64,000 nt of DNA from Aphidius gifuensis (Eukaryota; Arthropoda; Insecta; Hymenoptera; Braconidae). The stretch is taken from positions 7,316,001 to 7,380,000 of the forward strand of contig NC_057793.1 of assembly GCF_014905175.1 (NCBI RefSeq), given 5' to 3'. Under the pieces are notes generated by a model. That model did no database searches. It was given only the letters and a program-made list of their open reading frames with translations, and was not told where the DNA came from. Of the stretch, positions 25,146 through 37,600 are shown piece after piece (the first letter of the stretch is position 1; each line of letters begins with the position of its first letter). Made by a program: the position numbers and the translations under genes.

Positions 25146-25385
25146 TAACAGTACATCATTTTTTATTCCAGGTAATGTGACCCAATTATACCTTTAACAA
25201 ATATCATAAAATTAATTTAGTCCACGTACTCTGTCTGATACTTGATTAGTGATAGCCCTTTAATATGAAATAAATTTTTATAATATCAATTTCGTTTTTT
25301 TCTTGTTTTTTTTTTGTGGCACGTTATATTTAAAAAAAAATTAATTATATGTCAAAGTATATTCCTTATTTTTTGTACATAATAG
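25146..25385 (-). pseudogene. Fossil fragment of a clade A array gene (exon 6, intron 5, edge of exon 5)
   Basis: The plus strand ccaggtaatgtgacccaatt .. gatacttga .. gatagccctttaatatg.. aaataaatttttataatatc .. ccttattttttg lines up in order with clade A sequence such as 10700-10925: start of exon 6, its acceptor, the intron, then the edge of exon 5. About 50-60 bases of exon 6 are missing and the frame is lost. It lies between clade B copies 5 and 6, so a clade A-type copy once stood here or was moved here by exchange. Confidence 0.7.
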
Positions 25386-25434
25386 TAAATAAACACATTC
25401 ATAATAAACACTGTGAATAAATACATTTAAATTT

Positions 25435-28074
25435 TTATTGCGTTTCTTTTAAAAATTGATAATAATCAATGGAATAACCAGTAAGAGCAAAAAAACCAGA
25501 AAATTTATCATTTGATGATCGATGATGAAATCCCATACCACCAAATGGAGATTTATCAATTGACTCAATTGTTTGAGCATCAAATAATGGTACAGTTGTT
25601 TGTCCTGCATCAGATCTATCATGACTAACTTCTAAATGAGCCCATTGATCAGTATTTGAATCAATAATTGTTATTTCATTTGTCATTGTTGAAACTCTTG
25701 TTCCAGTTTTAAGAAATTTACTATATATATACATTAAAAAACAATTATATAAATTATATATAAAATTATATTATTATTTTTTAAATAAACTTACGGATGT
25801 TTACTATTTGGACGATGCCATTTTTCACTATCTTTTACCAATTGACCAGTTTCATGATTATATTCCGATGATTGTACTTCAATTTGTATTCTATTAATAT
25901 TTTCATCTTCTTTTATTTCACTCATTCCAAATTTAAGACCTTTCAAAATATTTAAATGCGTGATAATTATTAAATTACAGCCAAAAATTAAAAAAAATTA
26001 AATATAATCATACCAGTTACAACACGTCCATGATCAAGAGTTATTTCATCAAAATTAAATCCAGTTGAATTTTCTTTCCAAGCAATATAATCTTTGAATT
26101 CATTAAATCTACTTATATTACTATACAATCGTGAATCTTGAACAGCATCTTCTATATTATCGATTTTAATCCAACGATCTGGTCCATCTTTTGCAATTTT
26201 ATAATTTTTATCAATTTTTGCTTCACGCACTTGAGGATGAAGTATATTATTTTGTACAATAATTCTTGCACCAACAACAACTCTTTTTTTTTCAGATAAA
26301 TATGCTTGATTAATAAAAAAATTTAAATATTTAAAAAATAAATATTAATTATTATTACCTATTTTTTGCAACATCACTTAAAGATGGCATTAAACTAACT
26401 GTATTAACAGCTGTTGAATTTGGAGATTCATCACCACACGTACAAAAACAATATTGACACAAGGCACCAGACGGTCTAAAATTATTTATGTTTTAAAATA
26501 GTTATTTGAATGTGAAATAATTATTATATATAATTTATACCTTAACTCTTCTTTGAAAGTTTGTGTCAATCCATCACAAAAATCACGTTGACCAAATTGA
26601 TTTTCGTCGATATCTGCGTCCAAATCTCTTAGCCATTGATATCGTCTTGGACTATTTGTCTATAAAATAATACAAAAAATATATTATATAGGTATATATA
26701 GATTTATGTAATTTAGTTTTGAAAAATAACAACTTACCAATGTACAAAATTCTGGATTTTTCAATGCTCGACATCTAGAAACTGTTCCAGCACAATTACG
26801 TGGTGTTGTACATTTTTCAAGATCTTTTGGTACACCATTTTTTTCCCATGGTGTCGGAGGCTTTTCAAGTTCACTATAACACTTTTTAGCATCAATACCC
26901 TCTGTAAAATTAGCCTTATCACAAGTTATACAGTCGGTATCTTTTAAGATATTATATGAATAAAATAAAACACGTTGATAAAGACCAGACATTTCTGTAT
27001 ATGTTACATCTGTAATTTTATGAAAGAAAAAATTAAAATTTCATAATTTTATCATTTATTTAATATATAAAAAATATACTTTACCTCTTATGTGTTTATC
27101 TTTATCAAATGGATCACAATTACGATAATTTTTTGGAAATTTTTCAAGTTTTGATAAAAACTTAGATGAATATTTTTTAATTCTGTCTTTAGATAAAGCA
27201 ATACTATCCGTCAATTCTTCTTCAAATCCATTGTCTAAAAAAAAATTTCTTAAACATGTTATATCGCTAATATCAGTTATTATTTTGGTCAATTTACATT
27301 ACCTGGATCTATTATTTTGTAAATTGCATTGGCATTCATCATTGTTGTTAGAGCTAATATTTCAAGGGATAAAGACATAAAATAAAAATTGTAAATTATT
27401 TCTTGTGGTGATCCTTGAGTGCCACATAATTCTTTTTCATGAATCTATAATTAAAATTATGAGTAAATAGTTATTAAAATTATATAAATTAATTTAAAAA
27501 GCCAAAGAATATAATTTATTGAAGTACTCACATTTTTTGTTGATTCTAATATGTCATCCAATAGTTCTGATTTCATAATGATTTTATAAATATTTTTTAA
27601 TTCTTTATCCTTTTTTTCTTTACGATAGGTAGCATCCGTGCTTTTTTTTATAGATTTAATTTTTATTTTTTTTTCATCCATATTCTTTTGAAGTAAGATT
27701 AATCCTAAACTAAGGAAATGTTCATTAACGACATTACTCATTTTTTTTAGAATAATTTCCATTTGACTGTTTAGCGATACTTTTTTTATATACTCCTTGA
27801 AATTGGACATTTTAAGCTTGTAATCACTTCTTAGAGAAGTTAACGTTACTATAATATCAACTTTGTTTGACGTTAATCTTCCAAGCAGTTTTTTAAACTG
27901 AGCTTCTTTTGAGTTTGTTTTTTGAGTCAGTTTTTTAGCAAAAATGTTTACTTTATTTTTGTAGGCATCCAAAAATTGAATAAAATCATCAGCTTTTTCA
28001 ATTCCATCAGCCAAGGCTTTACTATTTTCATATACGGTCAATATCATCAAAAAAACAAATATTATTTTAATCAT
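25435..28074 (-). CDS. Array copy 6 (clade B): secreted DUF4803-like protein, 680 residues
   Basis: Nine exons: 27532-28074, 27303-27444, 27085-27234, 26738-27009, 26541-26659, 26359-26475, 26014-26282, 25795-25939, 25435-25720. The sum is 681 codons. Signal peptide MIKIIFVFLMILTVYENSKA. Family elements: KNYRNCDPFDKDKHIRG, CTTPRNCAGT, CQYCFCTC, VVVGAR, GRVVTG, DAGQTTVPLFDA and GFHHRSSN, ending LKETQ. All splice sites are canonical, including the exon 5 donor AG|GTATAA that copy 5 has lost. Exon 4 is nearly identical to that of copy 4 while exon 1 is clearly different, suggesting mosaic ancestry or gene conversion. Rightmost full copy, nearest the 180-residue gene. Confidence 0.85.
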
Positions 28075-28166
28075 AACTGTTTTTTTTTTTTAATTTTATT
28101 TTTCAACAAGTAAAATTGAATTTTTTTTTGTTTTTATTTATCACCTTCAATAGAATATTTTGTTGA

Positions 28167-28176
28167 TATTTATATA
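28167..28176 (-). promoter_or_regulatory. TATA box of array copy 6
   Basis: TATATAAATA on the minus strand. It is the same promoter block as the other copies, with a TA dinucleotide added inside the TATA element. Confidence 0.55.
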
Positions 28177-28249
28177 CCAAGTAAATATTCTTTGTTTGCA
28201 ATACTATCGCAATAATGATAAAAAAAATCACCAATTATAACTTGATATC

Positions 28250-28891
28250 GGAATAATAATTTATTTACCTTGAAAGTTTTTTTTAAAAAACAAAACGCTT
28301 AAATTTTTTATCTTTGTATAAAAATTGAACAATTTTACACAAAATAACATTTTTTTTTTTCCAATTATTATTATTTTATGATGAACAAAAACAAAATACT
28401 TTTAAAAAACTATATAATTATTGTTTATTTTTCATGGCTAGAAAAATTAAAATAGAATTTTTATTTACTTTAATATTTCTACTTTTTACCAGATATTAAC
28501 AATCAAAACTCAAGGCAAAAAATAAATTCCATAAGTTATAATACATTTATTGATTAATTGAACTTTACATTAAGTAAAATTTTATTTTCAACAAAATACT
28601 AATACTAATAATTTTATTTGAAACAAAATACTTATTGAAATTTAAATAGAAAAAATAATAATAAATTAATAATGCAATATAATATTTTTTAAATTTAATA
28701 ATTAATAATAAAAAAACAAAGCATGATTAATTTGATTGTTGATATTTATTTTTATTAAACAATAATTTTTTTTTATTATTCGATTGTATATTTATTTCAT
28801 ACACATAATTATATTTTTTTTTTTCCAATTAAAATCAAAAACAATTAGATTGAATATATTTATGTATACATTTATTTTTAAATATTAAAAT
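28250..28891. other. Intergenic spacer between array copy 6 and the 180-residue gene
   Basis: AT-rich. Contains the copy 6 upstream block and, near 28840-28890, the flank acaattagattgaatatattt..tgtatacatttat that also precedes the displaced exon fragments at 21133 and 24955. No gene seen. Confidence 0.5.
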
Positions 28892-29814
28892 TTATAGTTC
28901 GTCTGCAACTGAAAACCAATGATGACATTGTTTATCCAAAATTATAATGCCCCATGTACCTTCAAGTAGTGTTTGTTCATTTGTCAATAATTTTATGTCA
29001 ATTTCAGCACCGCTACAATCAACATCATCATAATTAAATGCAATATCCATGTCTACACTTTTTTCTTCAATTTCAAATTGTGCCTTGAATTAAAATATAA
29101 TAATTTTATTTTTTCAATCTTAGTTATTATAATTTTAATAATAAATATATAATTTTAAATAATTACCGGTTCAAGAGGACATTTATGAGGAAGATAAAGA
29201 GCTTTTTGTACTAATTGAACAATACTTCCATCAGGATGATCAATATCATGATCACAAAAATTAACATCTGAATATGCCCTGACTTTGCCAGATAATTCTT
29301 TGATTGTGTAATTAACCTGTTAAAACATTAATAATAATAGTCATAAAAAAAGAGACATAATTAGTAAAAGAAATTTGTGTTTTTTTTTTATTTTTGAATG
29401 TATAAAAAAATTTAGAGAAATATTTTTATGAAACAAATTAATTTTTCAAAAGGAAAAAAAATTCAAAAAAATATTTCAAACCGGAAAATAAATTGATAAT
29501 AAAATAGTTTAATGAAAATACAATATTTACCCTGATATTTGAATCACGATCAATTGATTTTAGCAATGTTATTTTATCCATATGCCAATTGTTGTACCAT
29601 TTAATTTTAAAATATTCATTATCATGAGTTTTTGTGCCATAATATCTTCTTGCCTTAACTGGCATTGTATCATACTAAAACAGATAAATTTATAAAATTA
29701 AAATAAATTATTAAATATAAATAATAAATATGTAATTATTAATAATAATTTAATTACCGCAATTGTAAAATATATATTGCAGAAAATGACGACACCTAAA
29801 ATAAACAGCTGCAT
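28892..29814 (-). CDS. Secreted protein of unknown function, 180 residues
   Basis: Four phase-0 exons: 29758-29814, 29531-29674, 29167-29316, 28892-29083. The sum is 181 codons. Exon 1 is exactly a signal peptide (MQLFILGVVIFCNIYFTIA). The mature part has four cysteines (NFCDHD, HKCPLEP, VDCSGAE, KQCHHWF) and alternating hydrophobic residues suggesting beta strands. The layout vaguely recalls ML/GM2-activator-type lipid-binding proteins, but I would not assign it. All introns being phase 0 fits a simple extracellular protein. Its last exon, or parts of it, has been duplicated twice into the neighbouring array (21133-21283, 24955-25084), so this gene formed the edge of the duplicating unit. 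A TATAAATA lies about 90 bases upstream. Confidence 0.8.
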
Positions 29815-29900
29815 TGTCGGACAATATAGTTTTTTTTTTTTTTTTAAAAATTCTTTTTCAATGTTATTTAGAATTGAAATATTTGCAATACGTTATAAAC

Positions 29901-29908
29901 TATTTATA
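29901..29908 (-). promoter_or_regulatory. TATA box of the 180-residue secreted gene
   Basis: TATAAATA on the minus strand about 90 bases before the start codon, the same form of TATA element as in the array genes. Confidence 0.5.
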
Positions 29909-30198
29909 ACAGTAAACAAATTCAGTAGGCCACGTAATATCAAGTAATTAACGATATCGTATAATTTTTTTATCCTTCATATTATTTCAACTTTTTTCTA
30001 TTTTTCTTTGTTACAATTTTAAAACAATTATCAAACAAGTCATTTGTATTTTTTTTTCTATTTATTTCGATAAAAATTTTAATAATTTTGACCTTGTTAT
30101 TAAAAAATAAAATTCTATTTAATATTTTTTTTTATATAACACACGATATTTCTACAAAGAAAACAAAATTCAAATTCAAATTTTAAATCGCCATTTAT

Positions 30199-30212
30199 CT
30201 GCCATCTAGTGG
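30199..30212 (-). promoter_or_regulatory. CTCF-like motif
   Basis: The minus strand reads CCACTAGATGGCAG, which fits the animal CTCF core CCASYAGRKGGCRS at every position. It lies between the secreted-gene array and Mondo. Binding is unproven; a 14-base match can arise by chance. Confidence 0.4.
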
Positions 30213-31012
30213 TGTAAATTTTAATAAACTCTTGAACAATCGATTACTCGAAAAAACACAAAAACAATAGATCGATTTAACAATTGAATTGTTTTTAATA
30301 TTTTTTATCATATAAATGAAATGAAATTCATTAAAAAAAAATATCATAAACAATCTAACATGATTAAAATTGAATAAAAAATATTTTTAAATATTCAAAT
30401 AATTTTTTATCATAAAAATATCGATAATAATCGAATAATAATTTATAAAAACGATTTAAAATCATCCCTACTCTTGAATAATGCATTTGTGTGTGAAAAT
30501 ATGTTTACACATTTACACACTACCACATGAAAAATAAAATAAAAATAAATTAAAAAAATAAAAATTAAAGATACGAAACGTAACTCTTTCTCGTGTGTGC
30601 ACAAATCATTGTGTGTGTCTCTCATTGTGTCGTTCTTAAAAAACTTTAAAAAATTAATTATCAAAAAGTTAATGACGTTTTTAGCAAGGATGAAAATTTG
30701 TGTTAAAAATTATCATCAGACTTGATGGACCAGATACGTCTGTGTCTAATTATTTTATCCACATATTATTCAACTTAAAAAAAAACATAATAACAACAAC
30801 AACAATATTATTATTATTTTGTAAAATTTTTTATTATTATTTTTTAAAAAAATATTATTTATTTATTTTCACTTTTATTATTATATTTTTTTTTTTTTTT
30901 TTCAACCGCCATTTATGTGAGTGTGATACGACATATGTGATTTTTTTTTTTTTTATCATCTTGTATTTTTTTTTTATTTCGTGCTCCGTTTTTACTCTCA
31001 TTTTAGCTCTCT

Positions 31013-31180
31013 CTGCACCCGTATTCACAGGGCATTACAATTTAGGGCTTTTTTCATCCACCGGTGGCGCTTGTAGAGCTTTTATATGTAAAATCTATAT
31101 AAAAAAAATTTTATAAGCGCCATCAGTGGCAAAAAAAAGCCCTAAATTGTATAAAATTTGCCCTGTGAATACGGGTGCAG
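31013..31180. repeat. Inverted repeat / foldback element (MITE-like)
   Basis: The left end CTGCACCCGTATTCACAGGG and its reverse complement at the right end match perfectly over 22 bases. Matching continues inward with gaps: acaatttagggctttttt and the ccaccggtggcgc / gcgccatcagtgg pair. The two arms could form a hairpin of about 60 base pairs. It carries no coding capacity and no clear target-site duplication was seen. It is much less AT-rich than its surroundings. Confidence 0.75.
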
Positions 31181-31683
31181 TGTTTGTGTGTGTTTCTTGT
31201 GTTGACCTGTTGGCAACCTCGTAAAGTGACGGAATTTATCGGTAATGAAAAATTAAATAATAATAATGCTGTTTATTTTTTATTATATATTATTATTAAT
31301 ATTAAAAAATACAACAATCTGTTTTGTATTTTGATAATTAATCAAAATTTAAAAAGAATATTTATAAATTTATAAATAATTTATTTTTTAAAAAAGAAAA
31401 TTATTGTTTTTGTTGTTTTTTTACTACACAAAAACATATTTATTCAGCATAAATATTAAATAAAGGTAAGATTGATATTTTATATTTAAAAAAAATATAT
31501 AAATTTTCCATGAAAATAATTTATAAAGAATAAAAATTTCCACACTCAAGATTGAGAATAATTGTCAGTGGTCAATGACACATGATTGAAAAATTAATTG
31601 AGCATAAAAAATATATAATGATCATGTTAAATTAATTATTGATGATAATATATTAATAATAATTTTTATTGTTGTTACAGATA

Positions 31684-34600
31684 ATGCAGGCTGAATTGAT
31701 GTATAGAAAAACAGGAATGATGACTTGTCAAGAGCCATCATCATCATCAATTGGTCATAAAAATTTTCATAATCATTTAATTAAAAATGATAGTACAAAA
31801 GATTCACGTGAAACAATACATTCTGGTCATTTTATGATATCTGATTTTGAAGCTGAGGCACAAGATGACGAAGATGAATTAGCTGTACCCGTACCAGAAG
31901 AGGAAGCAGCAAGACTTGCTATAATAGCACCTGTTGGTTTTTCACTTGATAGATTTGTTGCTTCATCAAATGAAAAAAGTGCTCAACAATTGAGCATTGA
32001 AACATCATTAAATAAATTATTTCAATGCATGTCACTTGCATACAGGTGAGATAATTATTAATAATTAAACAATGAGAAATTATTTTACAAAAATTCTCAT
32101 TAATTATAATCAATGTCAAAATGAAAAAAGAAAAAAAAAATTATACATGATATGATATCATTGGAGAAGACTGAACTTTGCTCCAATTTTAATGGCATTA
32201 AGTTGATATAGTCTTGTGTTTAAAAATTTACCTAATCAACAACGTGTTCGTCTAGAAATTATATAATCAAATTTTATTTATTTTTTTGTGTTAATTATTT
32301 ATTTTTCTTTTGTTATTCAAATATTTCAAATTATTTATTCAAACTTAAATCAACGACATGTTTATTAGTCTAGTTATAAATTTAACAAATTAATAAATTT
32401 TTTTTAAATATTTTAAAAAACTTTTATCTGATAATAAAGTAAATATATTTTTTTGTGCTTCATGAAGTATTTAAAAATTTAAAACTTTATCGTTTATTAA
32501 ATTTATCTTGAATTTTAAAAAAAATTGACTTTATGTATTTGTTTGAAATAAAATTCAATACAAACATATAACGAGTTTAATAATCAAGTTTTAAATAAAT
32601 TTTAAAATATTTAAATATCATACACACTTTGAAGGTTGAATGATTTTAAATTAAAATTTATTTTGCAACACTTGAATCGATATTATCGCTTTTCTCGTTT
32701 TATTATTTTCTACATTATTTTTTTTTTTTTTAAATAAAATAAAACTGGATTATAGAATTTATTAATTACACGTTTGATAGATAAAAGAAAAAAAAAAAAA
32801 AAAAATTATAATAAAATGCATATACTTATACGGTTACAGAATATTTACGTTATTTATTTTTTTTATTTTTTTTTTTATAATAGAGCAAAAAAAAAATTGC
32901 ACGTGTCTTGAAATTGTCTTTTTTTTTTTTTTTTAATTTTATGTAACTTTTGGCTATTGTCTATATTCATGAAAAATTTTATTGTAAATTTTTTCTTTAT
33001 TTTTTTTTCCTTATTTGTAATAATTTAAACACTATATTTATTCTTATCAAAGATATACTTTAATCATTCGACCAAAAGTTATTAATAGCAAGAAAATATA
33101 AATAAAAAAAAAAATTGATAATATAAAAAAATAAATATTTATTTAAAACATTTATTAATAATAATTTATTTATATAAAAAAAATTTTAAATATAGAAAAT
33201 TAATTAAGAACAAAAAAAAAAATAGTTTTTTATTATTTTTTATTCTAACAATGATACATCTATTTCACAACATATTTATTACGACAAATAAAACCCGTTA
33301 TCTGATAAGAAGCAAACTAATCCAAATAACTAAAAAAAAAATTTCAAAATTTTTTAAATTTAATTCCTATTATTATAATAAATAATTTAAAAAATAAAAA
33401 ACCTTCAAATATTAATTATTATTTATTATTTTTATTTTAATATAAAAAAATAAAATAAAATAATTTTTAATGACCTTTAAATATTATTGATTAAAAATAT
33501 TAATTTATTAATTTTTAAAATTTTTATTATTCAAAAATTGAGGATAAAAAAAAACAACAACAATCGTATGATTTAACATTTTTAAAAAACAAAATTTTAT
33601 AGTCTTTAAATAATAATAATGATAAATTTTATTGCATGAGTTGGAGGCTCGTCATCCAGGCTTGTCTTGATCGATTAGAAAATGTATACGACGTCAAGTA
33701 TATTTACGTAATTCAATAGAAATAATTGTTTACTTGTATTTATCGTTAACGTAATTCACTTGGATTATTTTCTTTTTTTTCTTTTCATTTCCTGAAAACA
33801 TGATTTGTATGTATATATTTTTTATAATGTCTAATGCCAAGGTGAATTAAATGATAAGAATTGTAAATATATTACATGAATTTATGAAGAATATCAAGCT
33901 GGATGAGGAAATGTTTATACAATATTAAAACATTGATAGTATTATTTAAAATCAGCATTTTAGAAAAAAAAAATAAATGGAATATTTATTTATTTATATA
34001 TAAATACAAAAAAAAAGCATAAAATTGTCATCATTGACCAAGACTGATTACAAATACAAACATTAAATTTTATAATCATTCGTCAAAGAATCATGGAAAA
34101 TTACAAGAGTCGAAAAGAAAAAAAAATTGCAATCATCATTGCAAGATTTATAAAAATAATCTTTATCATAATTTAATTTATTATCTTTGATATAATATTT
34201 TATTTATTTTTAAATGTATTTATAAAATATTTAATTGATAAGAATAAATAGAACATTTTTATAATAAAAAAAAAAAAATTGTTTCAGACAGAAGTTAACA
34301 TCACCAAAGTGGAATCGTTTTAAGGGAATTAGATTAAGATGGAAGGACAAAATAAGATTGAATAATGTCATTTGGAGATGTTGGCATATGCAGTGTAAGC
34401 TTAAAAATTATATTTTTTATTTGTTAATATGATTATGAAAAATAAACATAGAAAGATAAATAAATTTCTCGTGATAAACCAAAGCGACACGAGATTTTTT
34501 TAAAATACAAATGATAGCAATTTATTAATTAGTAAATATTAAAAGAATACACGTGTAATTAACGTGTGTATTTTTTTTTTGAAATAATCTCCCTACTTTT

Positions 34601-37600
34601 ATTAAAAAATATATCATATATTTATCATCAAATTTGTTTGAAAATTGCTCAGTACTCTTTGAAATTTCACACAATAAAACCAAGAAAATAAATCAATTGA
34701 TCAAAATAAATAAATTTTAATTATTTTAAGTTTCTTTTTCTTTCCTTAAAATGTATCAACAAAATATATTGTTTTTGAAAAATTTTAAATCACATAAAAA
34801 TAATAAAATATTGATATTTTTTTATACAATGGTAAACAGTAAAAAAAAAAAAAAATCTATAATTAAAATTTTTAATATTAATAATGTAATTTTGTTTTTG
34901 TTTATTTAGTTATCCTGAAACAAAATACTCTTGTGTGTCAATTTGCATCACCCCTTGACGTTGATACTCACAACAAACCCGAAGTAAGAAATTAATTTGA
35001 ATTTAATTAAAAGAAGCCACTAGAAAAATACATGATTGTTTTTCTTTTAATTTAAAATCATTGAAGGTTTCAATATAAATAATATTTAAATATATAATTA
35101 AAAATTTTATTGTTAATTTTTAATAGGCAGTTGTATTAGAGGGTAAATATTGGAAGCGAAAACTTGCTGCTGTAACTGCTGAGTACAAAAAATGGCGTAT
35201 GTTTTATCGAAATCGTATACTTGGCTGGACCAACAAAGACGGCACAGATATGGTAAAAATAAAATAAACATATATTAATACCTAAAATAATAAAAAAATA
35301 ATATTTATATTTAATTATAAGCTGGAATCAATGGACATGTTGGATTGGGACACTGGTATGATGGGATCATCAATGGGTTTTGGCTCAGGATTAATGAATG
35401 TAAATGGAAATTCAAGTGGATTACAGGGTTCAGACAGTGTTCACAATATGATGGTTGATGAAGATTATATGGAACTTATGACTGATACATTATTTTCAAC
35501 AATAAGTTCAAATCAACCACTTTATTTTCCAGATCCTCGTGAAATTGGTATGTTTAAAAATATAAATATACTTATATGAAAATAATAATAATTTTTATTC
35601 TTGAATTTTTTCAGCAAGAGGTGCTAGTTTAGCTGATTTTATACAACCAAGTTTAGGTCCATTACAACCAAATCTTGATGATTTTATGGATACACTTGAG
35701 CCATTACAAGAATTTTTAAATTCAAAATTACCACCAGTGCCTGAAGAAGAGGATATATTTCGTACTGGTTCATTAAATACAAATTATTCAGATTTATATT
35801 TAGTTGGAACAATGAATCATCAAGTTAATCATTTATCATCAGTAACAAATCAACAACAACAGCATCATCAGCAACGCCAAGATAATTCAAATGATTTACA
35901 AAATATACAATATAATACACCATCACCAAATATTATTTATAGAAATACAACAACAAATAATAATGATAATTATCTGGATAATCGTGATAAATTGACAAGA
36001 GCTGGAAGATCATTAATAAAAGGAGGTAATCGTGTTATACAACATTCACAGCAGCAGCAACAACAACATCCGAATTTTGTAAATAATATATCACATCAAG
36101 TTGTTGCTTATCAATCACCTCAACAAATTTTACAAAATCAACAAATTCAACAAGAAAATCAACGTTTACAATCAACAAATAATTACAATAATCTTGATAT
36201 ACAACAAGTACTATCATCACCATCACAAAATTCATCAAGACAAATTGAATCACATATTCATAATAATATATCTCAATCACAAAATTATTCATCATCAACA
36301 CAGCCAAATACAACAAATCAACAACAAATAATTGAATTAACAAATCCATTTAAAATTTTAACAACACAACAAAATTATAAATTACCACAAAATTCATCAT
36401 ATACAACTGGACAATTTAAATATCATGGAAAAAATTCAGCAAATCAACAAACATCATCAAATATTACAAATCAATCAACAGCACTAATTGCAGCAGCAGC
36501 TCCAGCTTCAACAACATCATCATCATCAACAAATCAAAATAATGTAATATTACATAATAATAAACCAGCATTAAATCATCAAAAATTACAACAACGTACA
36601 ATAACAACAACTCCATCAATACTACCAACAACACTAACACCATCAACAATAACAACAAATAATAATAATCAAGATAAAGAAGAAATATTTGCTGTACCAA
36701 AATATCAAATGAAAGCAAGAAGTAGATCACGTTCAAGTTCAGCATTAAATCAAACACGTAATCATCCACCACCACTTGTATCAGCAATAAGTGATCCATC
36801 ATTAAATATAAATAATAATGTTTTATTAGCACAATTATTAACAAATAATACATCTGGTTTATATACTGTAAGTAATGGTCCAGATAAATTAATGTTAACA
36901 CAACAACAAAATAATACAAATATAATAACAAGTAGTGGATTAAAAAAAATACAACCAATACTACCATCAATAAATAAAAATATACAATTAACAAATCCAA
37001 TTGTCATACAACAACAAATTAATAATTCAACAAATCTTGCAAGAGTCAGTAGTAATAGTAGTAGCAGTACTAGTAGTAATAGTAGTAATAGTAGTAGCAG
37101 CAGTAGCAGTAGTAGTAGCAGTTGTGGTAATAGTACAAGTAATAATAATAATTCTAGTATTACTAATCATAGTGATAGTGGTAATAATAATAATAATAAT
37201 TGTAATAGTATTAATAATAATAATAACAATAATGATCACTGTAGTAGTAGTAGTAGTAGCAGTAGTAGCAGAAGTAGCAGTAGAAGTAGTAGCAGTAATA
37301 AAAATAGTGTAAATAAAACAATTGATACAAGTGAAAAATCATCAATGACAATAAAAAAAAATTATCAAGGACAAAATAATAATAAAAATGTATCAAATGA
37401 TACAACAACAGCAACAACAACAACAGGATCAACAAATGTACATAGTCCACAAGGTTTAAATACAAGTCCATTAAATAGTCCAATGAATATTGATAATCCA
37501 TTATCACCAAATTCAAATTTATTTATTAAAAATGATAATAATGAACGTGGACAATATAAAGAACAAAGACGTGTTGGTCATATACATGCTGAACAAAAAC

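Larger units (their letters stand above)
29910..31680. other. Intergenic / Mondo upstream region
   Basis: No coding gene recognised. It holds a CTCF-like site (30199-30212), a CCGCCATTTA YY1/Pho-like core near 30905, a 168-base inverted repeat (31013-31180) and a possible noncoding first exon of Mondo. A splice acceptor (tgttgttacag) ends at 31680 just before the Mondo start codon. A donor-like atcg|gtaatg near 31240 would give a 5' UTR exon. The reading frame at 30700-31116 is driven by poly-T and is not believed. Confidence 0.5.

Noticed and set aside
6585..29814. Array as an integrated viral or bracovirus segment
   Set aside because: Genes have many spliceosomal introns, individual TATA promoters and intergenic duplication scars; no viral structural gene or excision junction motif was seen. 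Host tandem duplication explains it.
30700..31116. 138-residue plus-strand reading frame upstream of Mondo
   Set aside because: Composed mainly of Phe/Tyr/Ile from T runs, and it crosses the inverted repeat; no splice or family support.
31669..31683. Earlier start for Mondo at 31669
   Set aside because: It would use TTG and lies within the splice acceptor tract ttgttacag; the ATG at 31684 just after the acceptor is preferred.
35686..37516. Several long reading frames antisense or frame-shifted to Mondo
   Set aside because: They are translations of the CAA/AGT/AAT repeats of the real Mondo exon and give poly-Leu, poly-Val or poly-Ile nonsense.
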